From Dongshaea marina (GTDB lineage: Bacteria > Pseudomonadota > Gammaproteobacteria > Enterobacterales > Aeromonadaceae): a DNA stretch of 64,000 nt. The translations under genes were made by a program, and so were the position numbers. The stretch lies in the NCBI RefSeq assembly GCF_003072645.1, contig NZ_CP028898.1, positions 1 to 64,000 on the forward strand, in the 5' to 3' direction. The number at the start of each line of letters is the position of its first letter. Position 1 is the stretch's first letter. Shown piece after piece: positions 17,133 to 25,989 of the stretch. The notes beneath the pieces are model-generated. The model was not told the DNA's origin and did not search any database. It saw nothing but the letters and a program-made list of their open reading frames with translations.

Positions 17133-20100
17133 AGTCAGAGGCGGTAATGGCGGGATTAAGGAGTACCTGGAAAATGGACAAAAACAGGGGCGGAGCTATA
17201 CCCGGGACGAACTGGACGAGCGAGTCATCCTGGATGGTGATCTTGACCTGACTCACACCATCATCGACGGGATGGATACTGAGGCGGAGAAATACCTCCA
17301 CATCACTTTGTCGTTCAAAGAGGATCATATCGATCCAGACCTACTGAGAACGATTTCTGATGAATTCCGCCAATTTGCATTGGCTGCCTATGATGAGGAT
17401 GAATACAACTACTATGCCGAGGCCCACCTCCCCAAAATTAAGACGGTTCAGAATAAGAAAACCGGAGAGTTGATCGAGCGTAAACCTCATATCCATATCG
17501 TCATCCCAGAGACAAATCTGAGGTCTCTCCACCGATTAGAGCCTTTTGGGATGGTAAAGAATAACGAGCACTTCATTGATGCCTTCCAGGAGGTCGTGAA
17601 TGAAAAATATGGCCTAGCCAGTCCTAAGATCCATATCCGATCAGATTTCAGCAATGAGGGAACCATCATCTCCAGGGATAAGGGGGATCTGTTTGATGGA
17701 CCAAACAAGGCAATCAAAGAGCAGATCCTGAACACTATCCTGGATAAGAACATACAAAGCACTCAGGAACTCACCAGAGAGCTACAACAGCTCGGGTTTA
17801 CCGTAAAAACCCGTAATGCAGGAAAAGAGAATGCCTACCTGAATATCAAAGAGAGCGGTAAAGCCAAAGGGATCAATCTCAAGGAGCAGGTTTTTTCCGA
17901 GGCATTCCTGAATCTTCCCACACCGATGAAGCAGGCCCGGCTCCGTGAGCAAAGTAGCCAGCACTACATCGAACCTCTCACCGGGGAATACAAAGCCGGA
18001 TCAAAAGCACATCAAACCCTTGAGCAATGGCATACCCAGAGAGCTTTCGAGGTTCGATATATCAACGCCAGAAACCGAGCGCATTACAACACTCTGCTAC
18101 CTCAGGAAAGGGTGGCTTTTTTAGACCAGAAAAGAGGACAGCACCATGCAGGACCAGCCAGCATTGACGACCATCTCAGAGCAGCTGGAGACAATCTCCG
18201 GACAGCAGGAGAGCATCTGCATGATGCTCAACGAAATTATCGGGGTTCTGAACCAGGAATCAGAAAGCTCATTGATCGACGAACTGGCCGAGCTCTTCGA
18301 ACCCTTGTTCAGCGATATACAGGACATCAAAGAGCGCCTGCCAGCATCCGAGAGCGCAGCCTAGCATCAGACAGCCTGGGCCAGTACGCCATCGAGTTCC
18401 AGGAGTATCAAAATGGCCAGCTGGCGGAAGTCGATATAAAGCAGATCAAACAGGAGCTGGACCCAGAGCAATTACTTGTCAGTTTGGAACAATCCCACGG
18501 TGTCATGCCCAATAAATATGGCATCAGCACCGCCCTGGACGGTAGCCCCCGGATCCAGTGTGGCAGCCGAAACCTGAACGTGGGGGACTTCCTGACCAAA
18601 GAGCTGCACCTGCCATGGGCCGAAGCAAAACAAATCCTGGAACAGGAGTATGCCAGGCAGCAAGGCCGAGACTTTGCACCCATATCGCCATGCGAGCGAG
18701 ACCATTTTGAAAAGCAGTGGCGACCCACCATCGAGCAGGCTCGTAAGAAAGCATGGCAGCAGCAGATGGCTTTTGAGCGGCAATACAGGCAACAGAGCAA
18801 ACTCGAATTAAAGCAGCGTAAATCCGCCATCTATGCGGACAACACGATTATCGGTTCAGAAAAACGAGTTGCCCTCTCCATCGCCAGAATGAACAAGGTC
18901 ATTGCAGATATCAATCTTGACCGAATGAAGAAAGAGGGCCGCTTTGAGATTGAGGTTCGCTATCCAAAGAGTATGCAGAAACAATACCAGTCCTACCAAT
19001 CACGGCATAAGGAAAAAGATGACATGGCTAAAGGAAAATTAATTGAACATGGTTACGCTCCTTATAATCATATCGAGGGTGAATCAAAGAGCTACTTTGC
19101 AACCCTCCAAGATCGACTCGGAAGAGAAACAACCTGCTGGGGAGTCGGAATACCGGATGCTCTTGCTGAAAACAAGATAAAAACCGGTGACATTATCGAT
19201 TTAAAGGTTAATGGGACCGAGAGAGTCACTGTTCAGTCAAACATCCGCGACGACCAGGGAAAGGTTATCGATAAGAAATGGATTGATACGGATAGAAAGA
19301 AATGGGTTGTCGATAAGATTGAGCAGGTATCTTCAGAGAAGAAATTCAGCCAGGAGCAGATAAATAATTCGATTGAAGCATCGAGAGTGCTCTATAATAC
19401 TAAAGAGATGAAAACTCTTGGCGTATCCCCTAAAGATGTTGTAAAAACTGAAAATGGTGAACGATTCACATATAAAGATCAGCAGTTAACCCCGATTGAG
19501 ATGTATAAGATCGCCAAAAACATACCAGAAGAGCAAGCAGTCAAAGAGGTTTCAGATTTATATAAAGTACAACTTGCCGATGAAGAGAAGCTGAACGCCT
19601 ATGTAAACAAAGAGAACGAAGTAAAATCTGACAATGAAAATGATTCAATTGCACAACTCAAGCATCAGGACGATGAGGTTTCTAAAAACACTCCTCCCCT
19701 CCCCCCTCAAGACTTTGAAAACATCACGCACAAGGTCAACAAAGAGGGTCATGTATCTTATTACTTGCAAAAAGAGAAGATCATGGTCGACCGAGGAAAG
19801 GATGTATTAATTAAGAAGAATGAAGATGTTGCTGTTGAACTTGGGCTTCGCATGGCGATTGAAAAATTTGGCAAAGAGGTCAACATCAAGGGAGACAAAC
19901 TCTATCAAGATAAGGTGGTTGAGGTTGCAGTTAAAAACAATATTGATGTGACATTTGACGATCCAAAGTTGAATGAGCAATACGCAAAACTAAAAGCTGC
20001 CATGGTTCGGGGTGAAAACATTATTGAGAAGTCCAGAATAAAGCATCAGGAGCAAGAAATGAATCAGAAAAAACAGGAGAAGGGGCAAGAGAAGGAGCCC

Positions 20101-20199
20101 GTTACCCCTCCCCCCCAAACAAGGGCGAATGAAATGATTGAGCAGGCCAATCAATTTATAAGACAGGAGCCAGTGAAGGCCCCTGATATGGAGTTATGA
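17122..20199 (+). CDS. Conjugative relaxase (MOBP-like), 1025 aa
   Basis: ATG 17122 is chosen because AGGGGG lies upstream and the family starts MLIRVRGG. The N-terminal ~250 residues form the nickase domain. A likely catalytic Tyr is in IKEYLENG, and the metal-binding HxH lies in RKPHIHIVIPE. The C-terminal two-thirds include charged, coiled-coil-prone stretches and may contain primase- or LPD7-like domains I cannot define by eye. It should nick oriT and pilot the transferred strand. A second small ORF is nested in another frame at 18146-18364. Confidence 0.87.
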   Translation: MLIRVRGGNGGIKEYLENGQKQGRSYTRDELDERVILDGDLDLTHTIIDGMDTEAEKYLHITLSFKEDHIDPDLLRTISDEFRQFALAAYDEDEYNYYAEAHLPKIKTVQNKKTGELIERKPHIHIVIPETNLRSLHRLEPFGMVKNNEHFIDAFQEVVNEKYGLASPKIHIRSDFSNEGTIISRDKGDLFDGPNKAIKEQILNTILDKNIQSTQELTRELQQLGFTVKTRNAGKENAYLNIKESGKAKGINLKEQVFSEAFLNLPTPMKQARLREQSSQHYIEPLTGEYKAGSKAHQTLEQWHTQRAFEVRYINARNRAHYNTLLPQERVAFLDQKRGQHHAGPASIDDHLRAAGDNLRTAGEHLHDAQRNYRGSEPGIRKLIDRRTGRALRTLVQRYTGHQRAPASIRERSLASDSLGQYAIEFQEYQNGQLAEVDIKQIKQELDPEQLLVSLEQSHGVMPNKYGISTALDGSPRIQCGSRNLNVGDFLTKELHLPWAEAKQILEQEYARQQGRDFAPISPCERDHFEKQWRPTIEQARKKAWQQQMAFERQYRQQSKLELKQRKSAIYADNTIIGSEKRVALSIARMNKVIADINLDRMKKEGRFEIEVRYPKSMQKQYQSYQSRHKEKDDMAKGKLIEHGYAPYNHIEGESKSYFATLQDRLGRETTCWGVGIPDALAENKIKTGDIIDLKVNGTERVTVQSNIRDDQGKVIDKKWIDTDRKKWVVDKIEQVSSEKKFSQEQINNSIEASRVLYNTKEMKTLGVSPKDVVKTENGERFTYKDQQLTPIEMYKIAKNIPEEQAVKEVSDLYKVQLADEEKLNAYVNKENEVKSDNENDSIAQLKHQDDEVSKNTPPLPPQDFENITHKVNKEGHVSYYLQKEKIMVDRGKDVLIKKNEDVAVELGLRMAIEKFGKEVNIKGDKLYQDKVVEVAVKNNIDVTFDDPKLNEQYAKLKAAMVRGENIIEKSRIKHQEQEMNQKKQEKGQEKEPVTPPPQTRANEMIEQANQFIRQEPVKAPDMEL
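18146..18364 (+). CDS. Nested small acidic coiled-coil protein inside relaxase gene
   Basis: This 72-aa ORF lies entirely within the relaxase gene in a different frame. Its ATG is preceded by AGAGGA at 7 bases. The product is acidic and helix-forming (ISEQLETISGQQESICMMLNEII, then SLIDELAELFEPLFSDIQDIKERL). ColE1-type plasmids encode small Mob proteins (MbeB, MbeD) nested in the relaxase gene in the same way. The overlapping relaxase segment is low-complexity Arg/His/Gln-rich, consistent with constraint from the second frame. No homologue was checked. Confidence 0.5.
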   Translation: MQDQPALTTISEQLETISGQQESICMMLNEIIGVLNQESESSLIDELAELFEPLFSDIQDIKERLPASESAA

Positions 20200-20330
20200 T
20201 GGCAATTCAGCTTGTGGCTGCGGGCGCGTATGCGCCCTATCCGGGTTTCAAAGGGCTGGCCCTTTGGCTCGTGGGATGTTGGAGCGAGCGAAGCGAGTGT
20301 AAACGTTCCCGTCGTGCCTATCTTTTTTTC
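20200..20330 (+). other. Hairpin-rich spacer after relaxase
   Basis: Two perfect hairpins are visible: GGGCGC-GTAT-GCGCCC at 20222-20237 and AAAGGGC-TG-GCCCTTT at 20250-20265. They may end relaxase transcription. A T-rich tract (CTTTTTTTC) follows at about 20320. Confidence 0.5.
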
Positions 20331-20452
20331 TGTCACCATGGATCACCATCAAATCACCACTGAATCACCCATAAATAACCATGGATCACCCCAAATCACC
20401 ACAGATCACCCTCAAGTCACCAGAGGATCACCAATAAATCACCACATCAGAG
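20331..20452 (+). repeat. Helically phased ATCACC direct repeats (stb-type operator or centromere)
   Basis: About eleven units of the form (G/A)ATCACCnnnn recur every 10-11 bp from 20331 to 20452, with slight variants (GTCACC, AATAACC). The StbA-like start region contains one more copy (GGATCACCC at 20476). Units placed once per helical turn upstream of a DNA-binding protein gene resemble the stbDR iterons of R388, which StbA binds for autoregulation and plasmid positioning. Confidence 0.75.
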
Positions 20453-20473
20453 TTCTATAGCGTGGAGAAGAAA

Positions 20474-20995
20474 ATGGATCACCCAACTAAAGTTGCCCTG
20501 CTCAGCCTAGTATCAAGACTACGGAAATCTCAAAAGCCATCGAAAAGAAAATCAATTGAAGAGTGCTTCGACTTGATAGATGAAGCAATAACGTATGGGG
20601 CTTCTATATCAATGATATCAAACTTAATGTCTGAACACGGAGTTACTATATCAGAAGGATATCTAAGAAACGCAATGTACAGAATAAGGAGGGACACAGG
20701 TAAACAAAAATTCAAAAAATCACCTAACAAAACAACACTGAAAGAAATACAAGAAAAACCTCAAGATAAAGAAGAATCTGAAGGTGAGAGGATAGCAAAG
20801 CCATACAAGGAAAAGATAGAACGCTACCAGGAACTTAAAAAGAATCACGCAAGCATGGACGACAGGTACACAGCTCTCGGTGGAAACCTGGATGATCTAA
20901 ATGGATTAAATGAAAGAGAGAAAAGAAAAAGATGCATCAATTTAATGCTAAAGATAACTGACCACATTGAAAAAGTCGAAAGAGCAATTCGATAA
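20474..20995 (+). CDS. stbA: StbA-like DNA-binding plasmid stability protein
   Basis: ATG 20474 has GGAG six bases upstream. The N-terminal ~75 residues look like a winged or helical DNA-binding domain (VALLSLVSRLRKS...GVTISEGYLRNAMYRIRRDTG), and the C-terminal part is highly charged and helical. The call rests on order: direct repeats, this gene, then a StbB-type ATPase, as in R388 stbABC. StbA keeps R388 copies segregated and represses its own operon. Homology was not tested by alignment. Confidence 0.68.
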   Translation: MDHPTKVALLSLVSRLRKSQKPSKRKSIEECFDLIDEAITYGASISMISNLMSEHGVTISEGYLRNAMYRIRRDTGKQKFKKSPNKTTLKEIQEKPQDKEESEGERIAKPYKEKIERYQELKKNHASMDDRYTALGGNLDDLNGLNEREKRKRCINLMLKITDHIEKVERAIR

Positions 20996-21005
20996 GGAGA
21001 ACATC

Positions 21006-21743
21006 ATGAAGATAGCTATTATTAATTTTTCAGGTAACGTTGGGAAAAGCGTTGTAGCAAACCACATTTTGCAGCCAAGAATAAACAATTCCACGGTCAT
21101 CTCTGTTGAAACAATCAATGACAACGGAGATAAGGGAGAAAAAATGAAAGGGAAGGAGTTCTCAGAGATAATGGAGCGAGTCATGCAGGAGGACAATATC
21201 ATTGTTGACGTTGGCGCATCCAATGTGGAAGAGTTTATGAATAGAATGAAAGGGTTTATTGGAAGCTATGATGATTTTGATTATTTCATTGTTCCAACAA
21301 CAAAAAAACAGAAGCAAATAGAGGATACAATATCAACAATAGATGAACTATCAGATCTGGGCGTGGAGTCAGAAAAGATAAGAGTCTTATTCAATATGAT
21401 TGATAGGGATGACTCCATAGATAAAATATTCTCAAAAGTATTTAAATCAAGCAACACTCTATCAAGCATAAATAAAGAGCTCATTCTTCATGAATCAGAG
21501 CTGTATAGCCGCATACAGGACTCCCCACTGACAATCAAGGAGATCGCAGAAGACCAAACAGACTACAAACAAATGATCCGATTCACAGATGATAAAGAAG
21601 AACGACTTTCTCTATCTCAGAAGCTTGGAACAAAGCGTTTAGCAATTGGAGTTGATCGAGAGATGTCCCGTGTTTTTGATCTTCTGTTCCCCAACTATAA
21701 ATCAGAGAAACAAGATGAGGCGGAGCTGGAATATGCCGAGTAA
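21006..21743 (+). CDS. stbB: StbB-like ParA-type ATPase
   Basis: ATG 21006 follows AGGAG. The protein opens MKIAIINFSGNVGKSVVANHIL, a deviant Walker A as in StbB, followed by IIVDVGASNVEEF as the Walker B region and DYFIVPTTKKQKQ. Its 245 residues are normal for the family. In R388 StbB opposes StbA and favours conjugation. It starts 10 bp after stbA, and its 3' end overlaps the third gene by 11 bp. Confidence 0.83.
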   Translation: MKIAIINFSGNVGKSVVANHILQPRINNSTVISVETINDNGDKGEKMKGKEFSEIMERVMQEDNIIVDVGASNVEEFMNRMKGFIGSYDDFDYFIVPTTKKQKQIEDTISTIDELSDLGVESEKIRVLFNMIDRDDSIDKIFSKVFKSSNTLSSINKELILHESELYSRIQDSPLTIKEIAEDQTDYKQMIRFTDDKEERLSLSQKLGTKRLAIGVDREMSRVFDLLFPNYKSEKQDEAELEYAE

Positions 21744-22263
21744 ACAACAGCAGGAGCCATTAACAGTCCAAGAGGCATATCTTCAAGAGATCCTGGCTGA
21801 TCAAATCACGATGAAAGATACCATCAATGAAGCAACTGCTGAGATGAAGATCCGGCTCGGAACGGTTCAAATGGAAGTCGAGGAACACCTTGGTTACACC
21901 AAGCAGATCTTCGACAACTACGCTAAAGTGGCCGAGGAGTACAATGAGCGGAAAAAAGAGGATAACCACCGATTTATCCAAAAAAAATTAAGGAGTGAGA
22001 TCTGCGAGACCCTGAACTCTGTCGCTCAAAAGCGCCCTCGATTCGGGGCTGCTGGTCTGGCTTCAGTCGCTCTGATTGCAGCTTGTACCGGTTCGCTCTT
22101 TGGTGTTGGCGGAGCCTACCTGTATCAGGGAAAGGAAAATCAGATCACCATGAGCCAAGCCTACTACCAGCAAAAAGGTCAGATGCTGGAAAAAGCCTGG
22201 CCTGAGCTCTCAAACCAAACGAAACAAGCTCTGGAAGCTGCTCTTCTGAAAGCAACCAGATAA
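21733..22263 (+). CDS. StbC-like membrane-anchored coiled-coil protein
   Basis: The ATG lies inside the end of stbB. The first ~110 residues are charged and helical (EAYLQEILADQITMKDTINEATAEMKIRLGTVQMEVEEHLG). One membrane segment follows (GLASVALIAACTGSLFGVGGAYLY), then a short C-terminal helix region. Position as third gene of the operon suggests a StbC or mobilization-type partner, but I do not recognise the sequence. Confidence 0.6.
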   Translation: MPSKQQQEPLTVQEAYLQEILADQITMKDTINEATAEMKIRLGTVQMEVEEHLGYTKQIFDNYAKVAEEYNERKKEDNHRFIQKKLRSEICETLNSVAQKRPRFGAAGLASVALIAACTGSLFGVGGAYLYQGKENQITMSQAYYQQKGQMLEKAWPELSNQTKQALEAALLKATR

Positions 22264-22380
22264 CCCTCCCCTGCCGCGCTTCGCTTGCCAGCCACCTCAG
22301 GAGTGGCAAGAAAATCTTGCCAACTCTTTCAGCGGCTCCGGTTAAAAGAAAGCGTTTCCTTGTAATGGATACAGATCACT

Positions 22381-23136
22381 ATGAAAAAGCTTACGATTGC
22401 TGTCAGCATGATCGCAGCTTCATGCATGACATATAAGGTCATTGCCGGGATCCCGGTCGCAGTCGATGTGGATATACCAGGGCAGATAGCTCAGGCACTT
22501 AACTACACCCAGTATGCCCAGCAAACCGCAACACTGGCCAACCAGCTGACCACCCTCTCGGATCAGCTCAATAAAATGCGCCAGCAGTACGACCAAATGC
22601 GCCGCGATTATGCAGCGGTTACCGGCACCCGAAATCTGGGGGATATTTTCTACAACCCCGAACTTAACCAGTACCTTCCCAGCAACTGGGCCAGCGTATA
22701 CAAAAACATCATGAACAATGGATATCAGGGGCTCTCCGGTGCAGCTAAAGCCCTGCGTGACAGCTCAAAGATATTTGATGTGTGTCAATACTACAAAGAT
22801 GCAGCGCAAAAGCGCTCTTGTGAGGCGGCCTCTGTGCAACCCGCTCAAAATGCCTCCTATGCACAGGAAGCCTATGCCAAAAGTGCCAAGCGGGAGACCA
22901 ATATCAATAGACTCATGAGGCAGATCAATTCAACAACCGACCCCAAAGGGATCGCGGAGCTCAATGGCCGAATACAGTCAGAGCAGGCCATGATCCAAAA
23001 CACACAAACAAAGCTCGCCATGTACCAAGCGGCCTCCCAAGCCCAGCAGGAGCTCGTGGATCAGCAGCAACGAGAAGCCCAAGCAAAGGTATGGAACTCA
23101 ACTAACTATGGCGGCTATGTCGCCCCCATCCGCTAA
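22381..23136 (+). CDS. virB5: VirB5-like T4SS pilus-tip protein
   Basis: A signal peptide (residues 1-23) is followed by a long amphipathic helical region (QTATLANQLTTLSDQLNKMRQQYDQMRRDYAAVTG) and a second helical hairpin near the C-terminus (NGRIQSEQAMIQNTQTKLAMYQAASQAQQELVDQQ). This pattern, with TGTRNLGDIFYNP in the middle, is typical of VirB5/TrbJ proteins at the tip of the conjugative pilus. It is followed 12 bp later by virB6. Confidence 0.87.
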   Translation: MKKLTIAVSMIAASCMTYKVIAGIPVAVDVDIPGQIAQALNYTQYAQQTATLANQLTTLSDQLNKMRQQYDQMRRDYAAVTGTRNLGDIFYNPELNQYLPSNWASVYKNIMNNGYQGLSGAAKALRDSSKIFDVCQYYKDAAQKRSCEAASVQPAQNASYAQEAYAKSAKRETNINRLMRQINSTTDPKGIAELNGRIQSEQAMIQNTQTKLAMYQAASQAQQELVDQQQREAQAKVWNSTNYGGYVAPIR

Positions 23137-23148
23137 GGAGGATGAGTC

Positions 23149-24186
23149 ATGGATCAATTTACTGTTTTTCAATTCCTGGGGGAATCAACCGAGGGGCTTA
23201 TCAATCACTATATCGTGTCAGGAACTGCAAACCTGATACATGGGATTGCCCCATTTTTTCTGATCGCTGTAACTATCTACATCATGGTCCAGGGATACCT
23301 GTTGATGATGGGAAAGACGAATGACTTTGCATCCGACTTTCTGATCCGGTGTGTCATGATTATTGTTATATCGACCATGGCCCTCAATACGGACAACTAC
23401 ACCTATTACATCATCGATACCACGAAAGCGTGGGGATCAGAGCTCGCAAGCTTAATGTTTCCGAGTAACAACCCAGGACAAAGCCAGAGCATCTATGCTG
23501 TGCTCGATAGCCTCGTCAAAACTATGACCGACCAGGTAATCTTTACATTCCAGCAAGTCAGTGGCTGGAAAGCCAGCACATGGCCCTGGATCTTTACGGC
23601 TGCAACGCTTCTTTTGTCATTTATTCCACTGACTATAGCTTCAGCGCTGATCATCATCGGCGTACAGTTCCTCATGGCACTTTTGCTGACTGTTGGACCG
23701 CTGTTCCTCGCTTTTGCAATGTTTCCAGTCACCCGAAGGTTTTTTGACTCGTGGATCAATAAGGTTTTCGAGTACAGCCTCCAGATGGTACTGGGTGTAA
23801 CAGTGATCTCAATGGCAATCCATGGATTCAAGGTGTACTTGAACTATAACGACATCCAGTCTGCTGGCGTCAACCCTGGAGCTATCGGCATCAAGGTTTT
23901 GATCGTTGGAGTCGTTTTGATCTATGTGGTTAAGCAAGTTCCGCAATTGGCCGGATCATTAGCAGGAGGTTTTGGCACTGCCGCAATGACACTCAAAGAC
24001 ACGTACCTTCAAAAACCAACTAAGATCCTCGGTAAAGGTCTGGCAAAAGCAGCAGGGAAAGGGATTAAAGGCGCTTGGAGCCAGGTGGGAGGCAGTGGTG
24101 GTAGAACCGCAATTGAGGGTTCTAAAAAATCGAGTTCCAACCTTAACAAAATTGTAAAAGACAAGATCAAAGAGCAGCATAGATAA
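23149..24186 (+). CDS. virB6: VirB6-like inner-membrane T4SS protein
   Basis: The 345-residue protein has five or six membrane segments (for example ANLIHGIAPFFLIAVTIYIMVQGYLLMM, WIFTAATLLLSFIPLTIASALIIIGVQFLMALLLTVGPLFLAFAMF and KVLIVGVVLIYVVKQV) and a basic Gly/Ser-rich cytoplasmic tail. It is preceded by AGGAGG. VirB6 forms part of the inner-membrane channel. No other VirB genes follow here, so they must be elsewhere. Confidence 0.87.
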   Translation: MDQFTVFQFLGESTEGLINHYIVSGTANLIHGIAPFFLIAVTIYIMVQGYLLMMGKTNDFASDFLIRCVMIIVISTMALNTDNYTYYIIDTTKAWGSELASLMFPSNNPGQSQSIYAVLDSLVKTMTDQVIFTFQQVSGWKASTWPWIFTAATLLLSFIPLTIASALIIIGVQFLMALLLTVGPLFLAFAMFPVTRRFFDSWINKVFEYSLQMVLGVTVISMAIHGFKVYLNYNDIQSAGVNPGAIGIKVLIVGVVLIYVVKQVPQLAGSLAGGFGTAAMTLKDTYLQKPTKILGKGLAKAAGKGIKGAWSQVGGSGGRTAIEGSKKSSSNLNKIVKDKIKEQHR

Positions 24187-24855
24187 CAAGCATCACACTG
24201 ACAAAAGATGATGGTTCTTTATGTGTTTCTGCTGTCTGCACGGCGACACCCTCAAGCATCGTAGTGGTCAAGCCTGCGACGGGTGGTGCGGCTGCCTGCT
24301 GAGAGTCGTGGCAGCAGGCTGAGAGGTCACGGGTCACTGTTCGAGTAACCTCGCACCGCATCCGGATTATACCATCTTGGAGGAAAACTCCTACTTTTGG
24401 GGCTTAGCCCCAAGGATCTGCCTCAAATGAAAACTGGCTTTCCGGTAACAAATTGGTAACATTGGAAAGAGTGAGTTTTCCTTGTCCTGAACTACGATTT
24501 TGAGGGCTTAGGGAGACTTTCTTCCTAAGCCCTTGATCCAATGTCAACATATAACTCTTATGTTAAAAGCGGCACTTTTGGGTCAAATTTACGCGTTGTT
24601 ACTTTATGTCAAAATGTAGCCACCCAGATCGAGCCCCTGAGCCACCGTCCTACTCAATGCCTTGCCTATCTTAAGATCGCCTATTTTTAGGGTTTGTATG
24701 ATGATGTTCTGCACAAGAAAAATCTGAACCCCCTATCAGTGCATGTCGATGGCTTGCGTGTAGAAATCTTCAATATGAAGCCCATTTCTTCAAAAATTGA
24801 GTTATTTTTTCATTTGTGCTAGTGTTTTCGTCAAGTCAAGCTTGTAGGTAATCAT
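24187..24855. other. 669-bp intergenic region with several hairpins
   Basis: No convincing ORF is present. Hairpins include GCCTGCTG/CAGCAGGC at 24291-24316, TTGGGGC-TTA-GCCCCAA at 24397-24413, and AGGGCTTAGG/CCTAAGCCCT at 24503-24533 with an 11-nt loop. They could be terminators for virB6 or part of an unannotated RNA. The last ~250 bp are AT-rich and probably hold the promoter of the ATPase-protease pair. Confidence 0.5.
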
Positions 24856-25989
24856 ATGCATCACAGTCCAGAAATACTAAAAATTATTGAGGGAGCGATG
24901 AAAAGCAACGTCTCTCAAGTAGCTGCTTACTCGGAGTTATTGGCTACTAAGCTTGAAAAAGAGGGTAAAAGCAGAATAGCTCAAAGTATTCGAAAAAAAA
25001 TTGGGAAAACCACTTACTCTTACAGCTCTACTGGTGTTACTGGCCACCTAGATCCAGCTCTGCCTGTTGATAAGGATAGTAGATTGTCTTTAGGGGATGT
25101 TCTATACCCAACAGTTGATGATTCTCAAATTCAACTACATAAATCCGTTCAAGAAGACATCAATGAGTTCTTGAGGTTTATTGAGAAAGCCCCGCTTTTG
25201 TCGGAGGCTGGGGTTGGGATCTCTCCATCAATGCTTATTTATGGGCCCCCTGGTTGCGGAAAAACAAAGTTAGCTCATAATATAGCAGCAAGGCTATCTC
25301 TACCTCTTATTACAGCAAGGTGTGATACGTTAATTTCTTCGTATTTAGGTTCTACAGCAAAAAACTTGAGAAGCTTATTTGATCATGCTGCGAATCGACC
25401 ATGTGTTCTCTTTCTTGATGAGTTTGATGCTTTCGCAAAAGCAAGAGATGATAAGCATGAGCTTGGGGAGTTAAAGAGAGTTGTTGTGAGCTTGCTGCAA
25501 AATATAGATTCTCTCCCTGAAGGCACAATATTGCTAGCTGCAACCAATCATGAAGATCTGTTAGATCCGGCTGTTTGGCGCCGATTTGCTTATCGGGTGA
25601 AGATACCTCTTCCTAGTAGAGAAATCAGGGAAGGACTACTTAGTCAATTCTTGGGTGATTATTGTCCTTCTAGTTTGAGAAAGCTCATAGATGTAACTGA
25701 TGGAATGAATGGAGCTGTTATTCAGCAGGCTTGCTATGCTGCTGTGCGTAATGCTGTCATTTCAGAGAGTGAATGTGTTGATTCTGAAAGATTGATTTCT
25801 GTTTTAGCTCAAGATCAATATCAATATATCTTTAACGATCAATCGCTTAGTGATGAAGAAAAAATTATCACGCTAAGGGAGAAAGATAGCAGGTTGTTCA
25901 CGATTGATCTTCTTGCAAGTATATTTGGCTATTCTTCAGGTAAGATATCTAGCTTAACCTCAAGGAGAGGAGTTAATAATAATGGATAA
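24856..25989 (+). CDS. ietA: IetA-like AAA+ ATPase (defense ATPase of an ATPase-subtilase pair)
   Basis: The 377-residue protein has Walker A GPPGCGKT (residues 130-137), Walker B VLFLDEFDA (about 184-192), sensor AATNHEDLLDPAVWRRF with the arginine residues, and the AAA lid. The ATPase and the next gene overlap by 8 bp. This gene pair matches IetA/IetS, described first as a plasmid-exclusion pair in Agrobacterium and later among antiphage ATPase-protease systems. The ATPase probably senses or gates, with its partner as effector; that mechanism is inferred. Base composition is much more AT-rich than the pil region. Confidence 0.87.
   Translation: MHHSPEILKIIEGAMKSNVSQVAAYSELLATKLEKEGKSRIAQSIRKKIGKTTYSYSSTGVTGHLDPALPVDKDSRLSLGDVLYPTVDDSQIQLHKSVQEDINEFLRFIEKAPLLSEAGVGISPSMLIYGPPGCGKTKLAHNIAARLSLPLITARCDTLISSYLGSTAKNLRSLFDHAANRPCVLFLDEFDAFAKARDDKHELGELKRVVVSLLQNIDSLPEGTILLAATNHEDLLDPAVWRRFAYRVKIPLPSREIREGLLSQFLGDYCPSSLRKLIDVTDGMNGAVIQQACYAAVRNAVISESECVDSERLISVLAQDQYQYIFNDQSLSDEEKIITLREKDSRLFTIDLLASIFGYSSGKISSLTSRRGVNNNG

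Noticed and set aside
20331-20452. Regular repeats that could be taken for a CRISPR array
   Set aside because: The units are only 10-11 bp with no spacers and lie before a DNA-binding protein gene; they are operator or centromere-type repeats.
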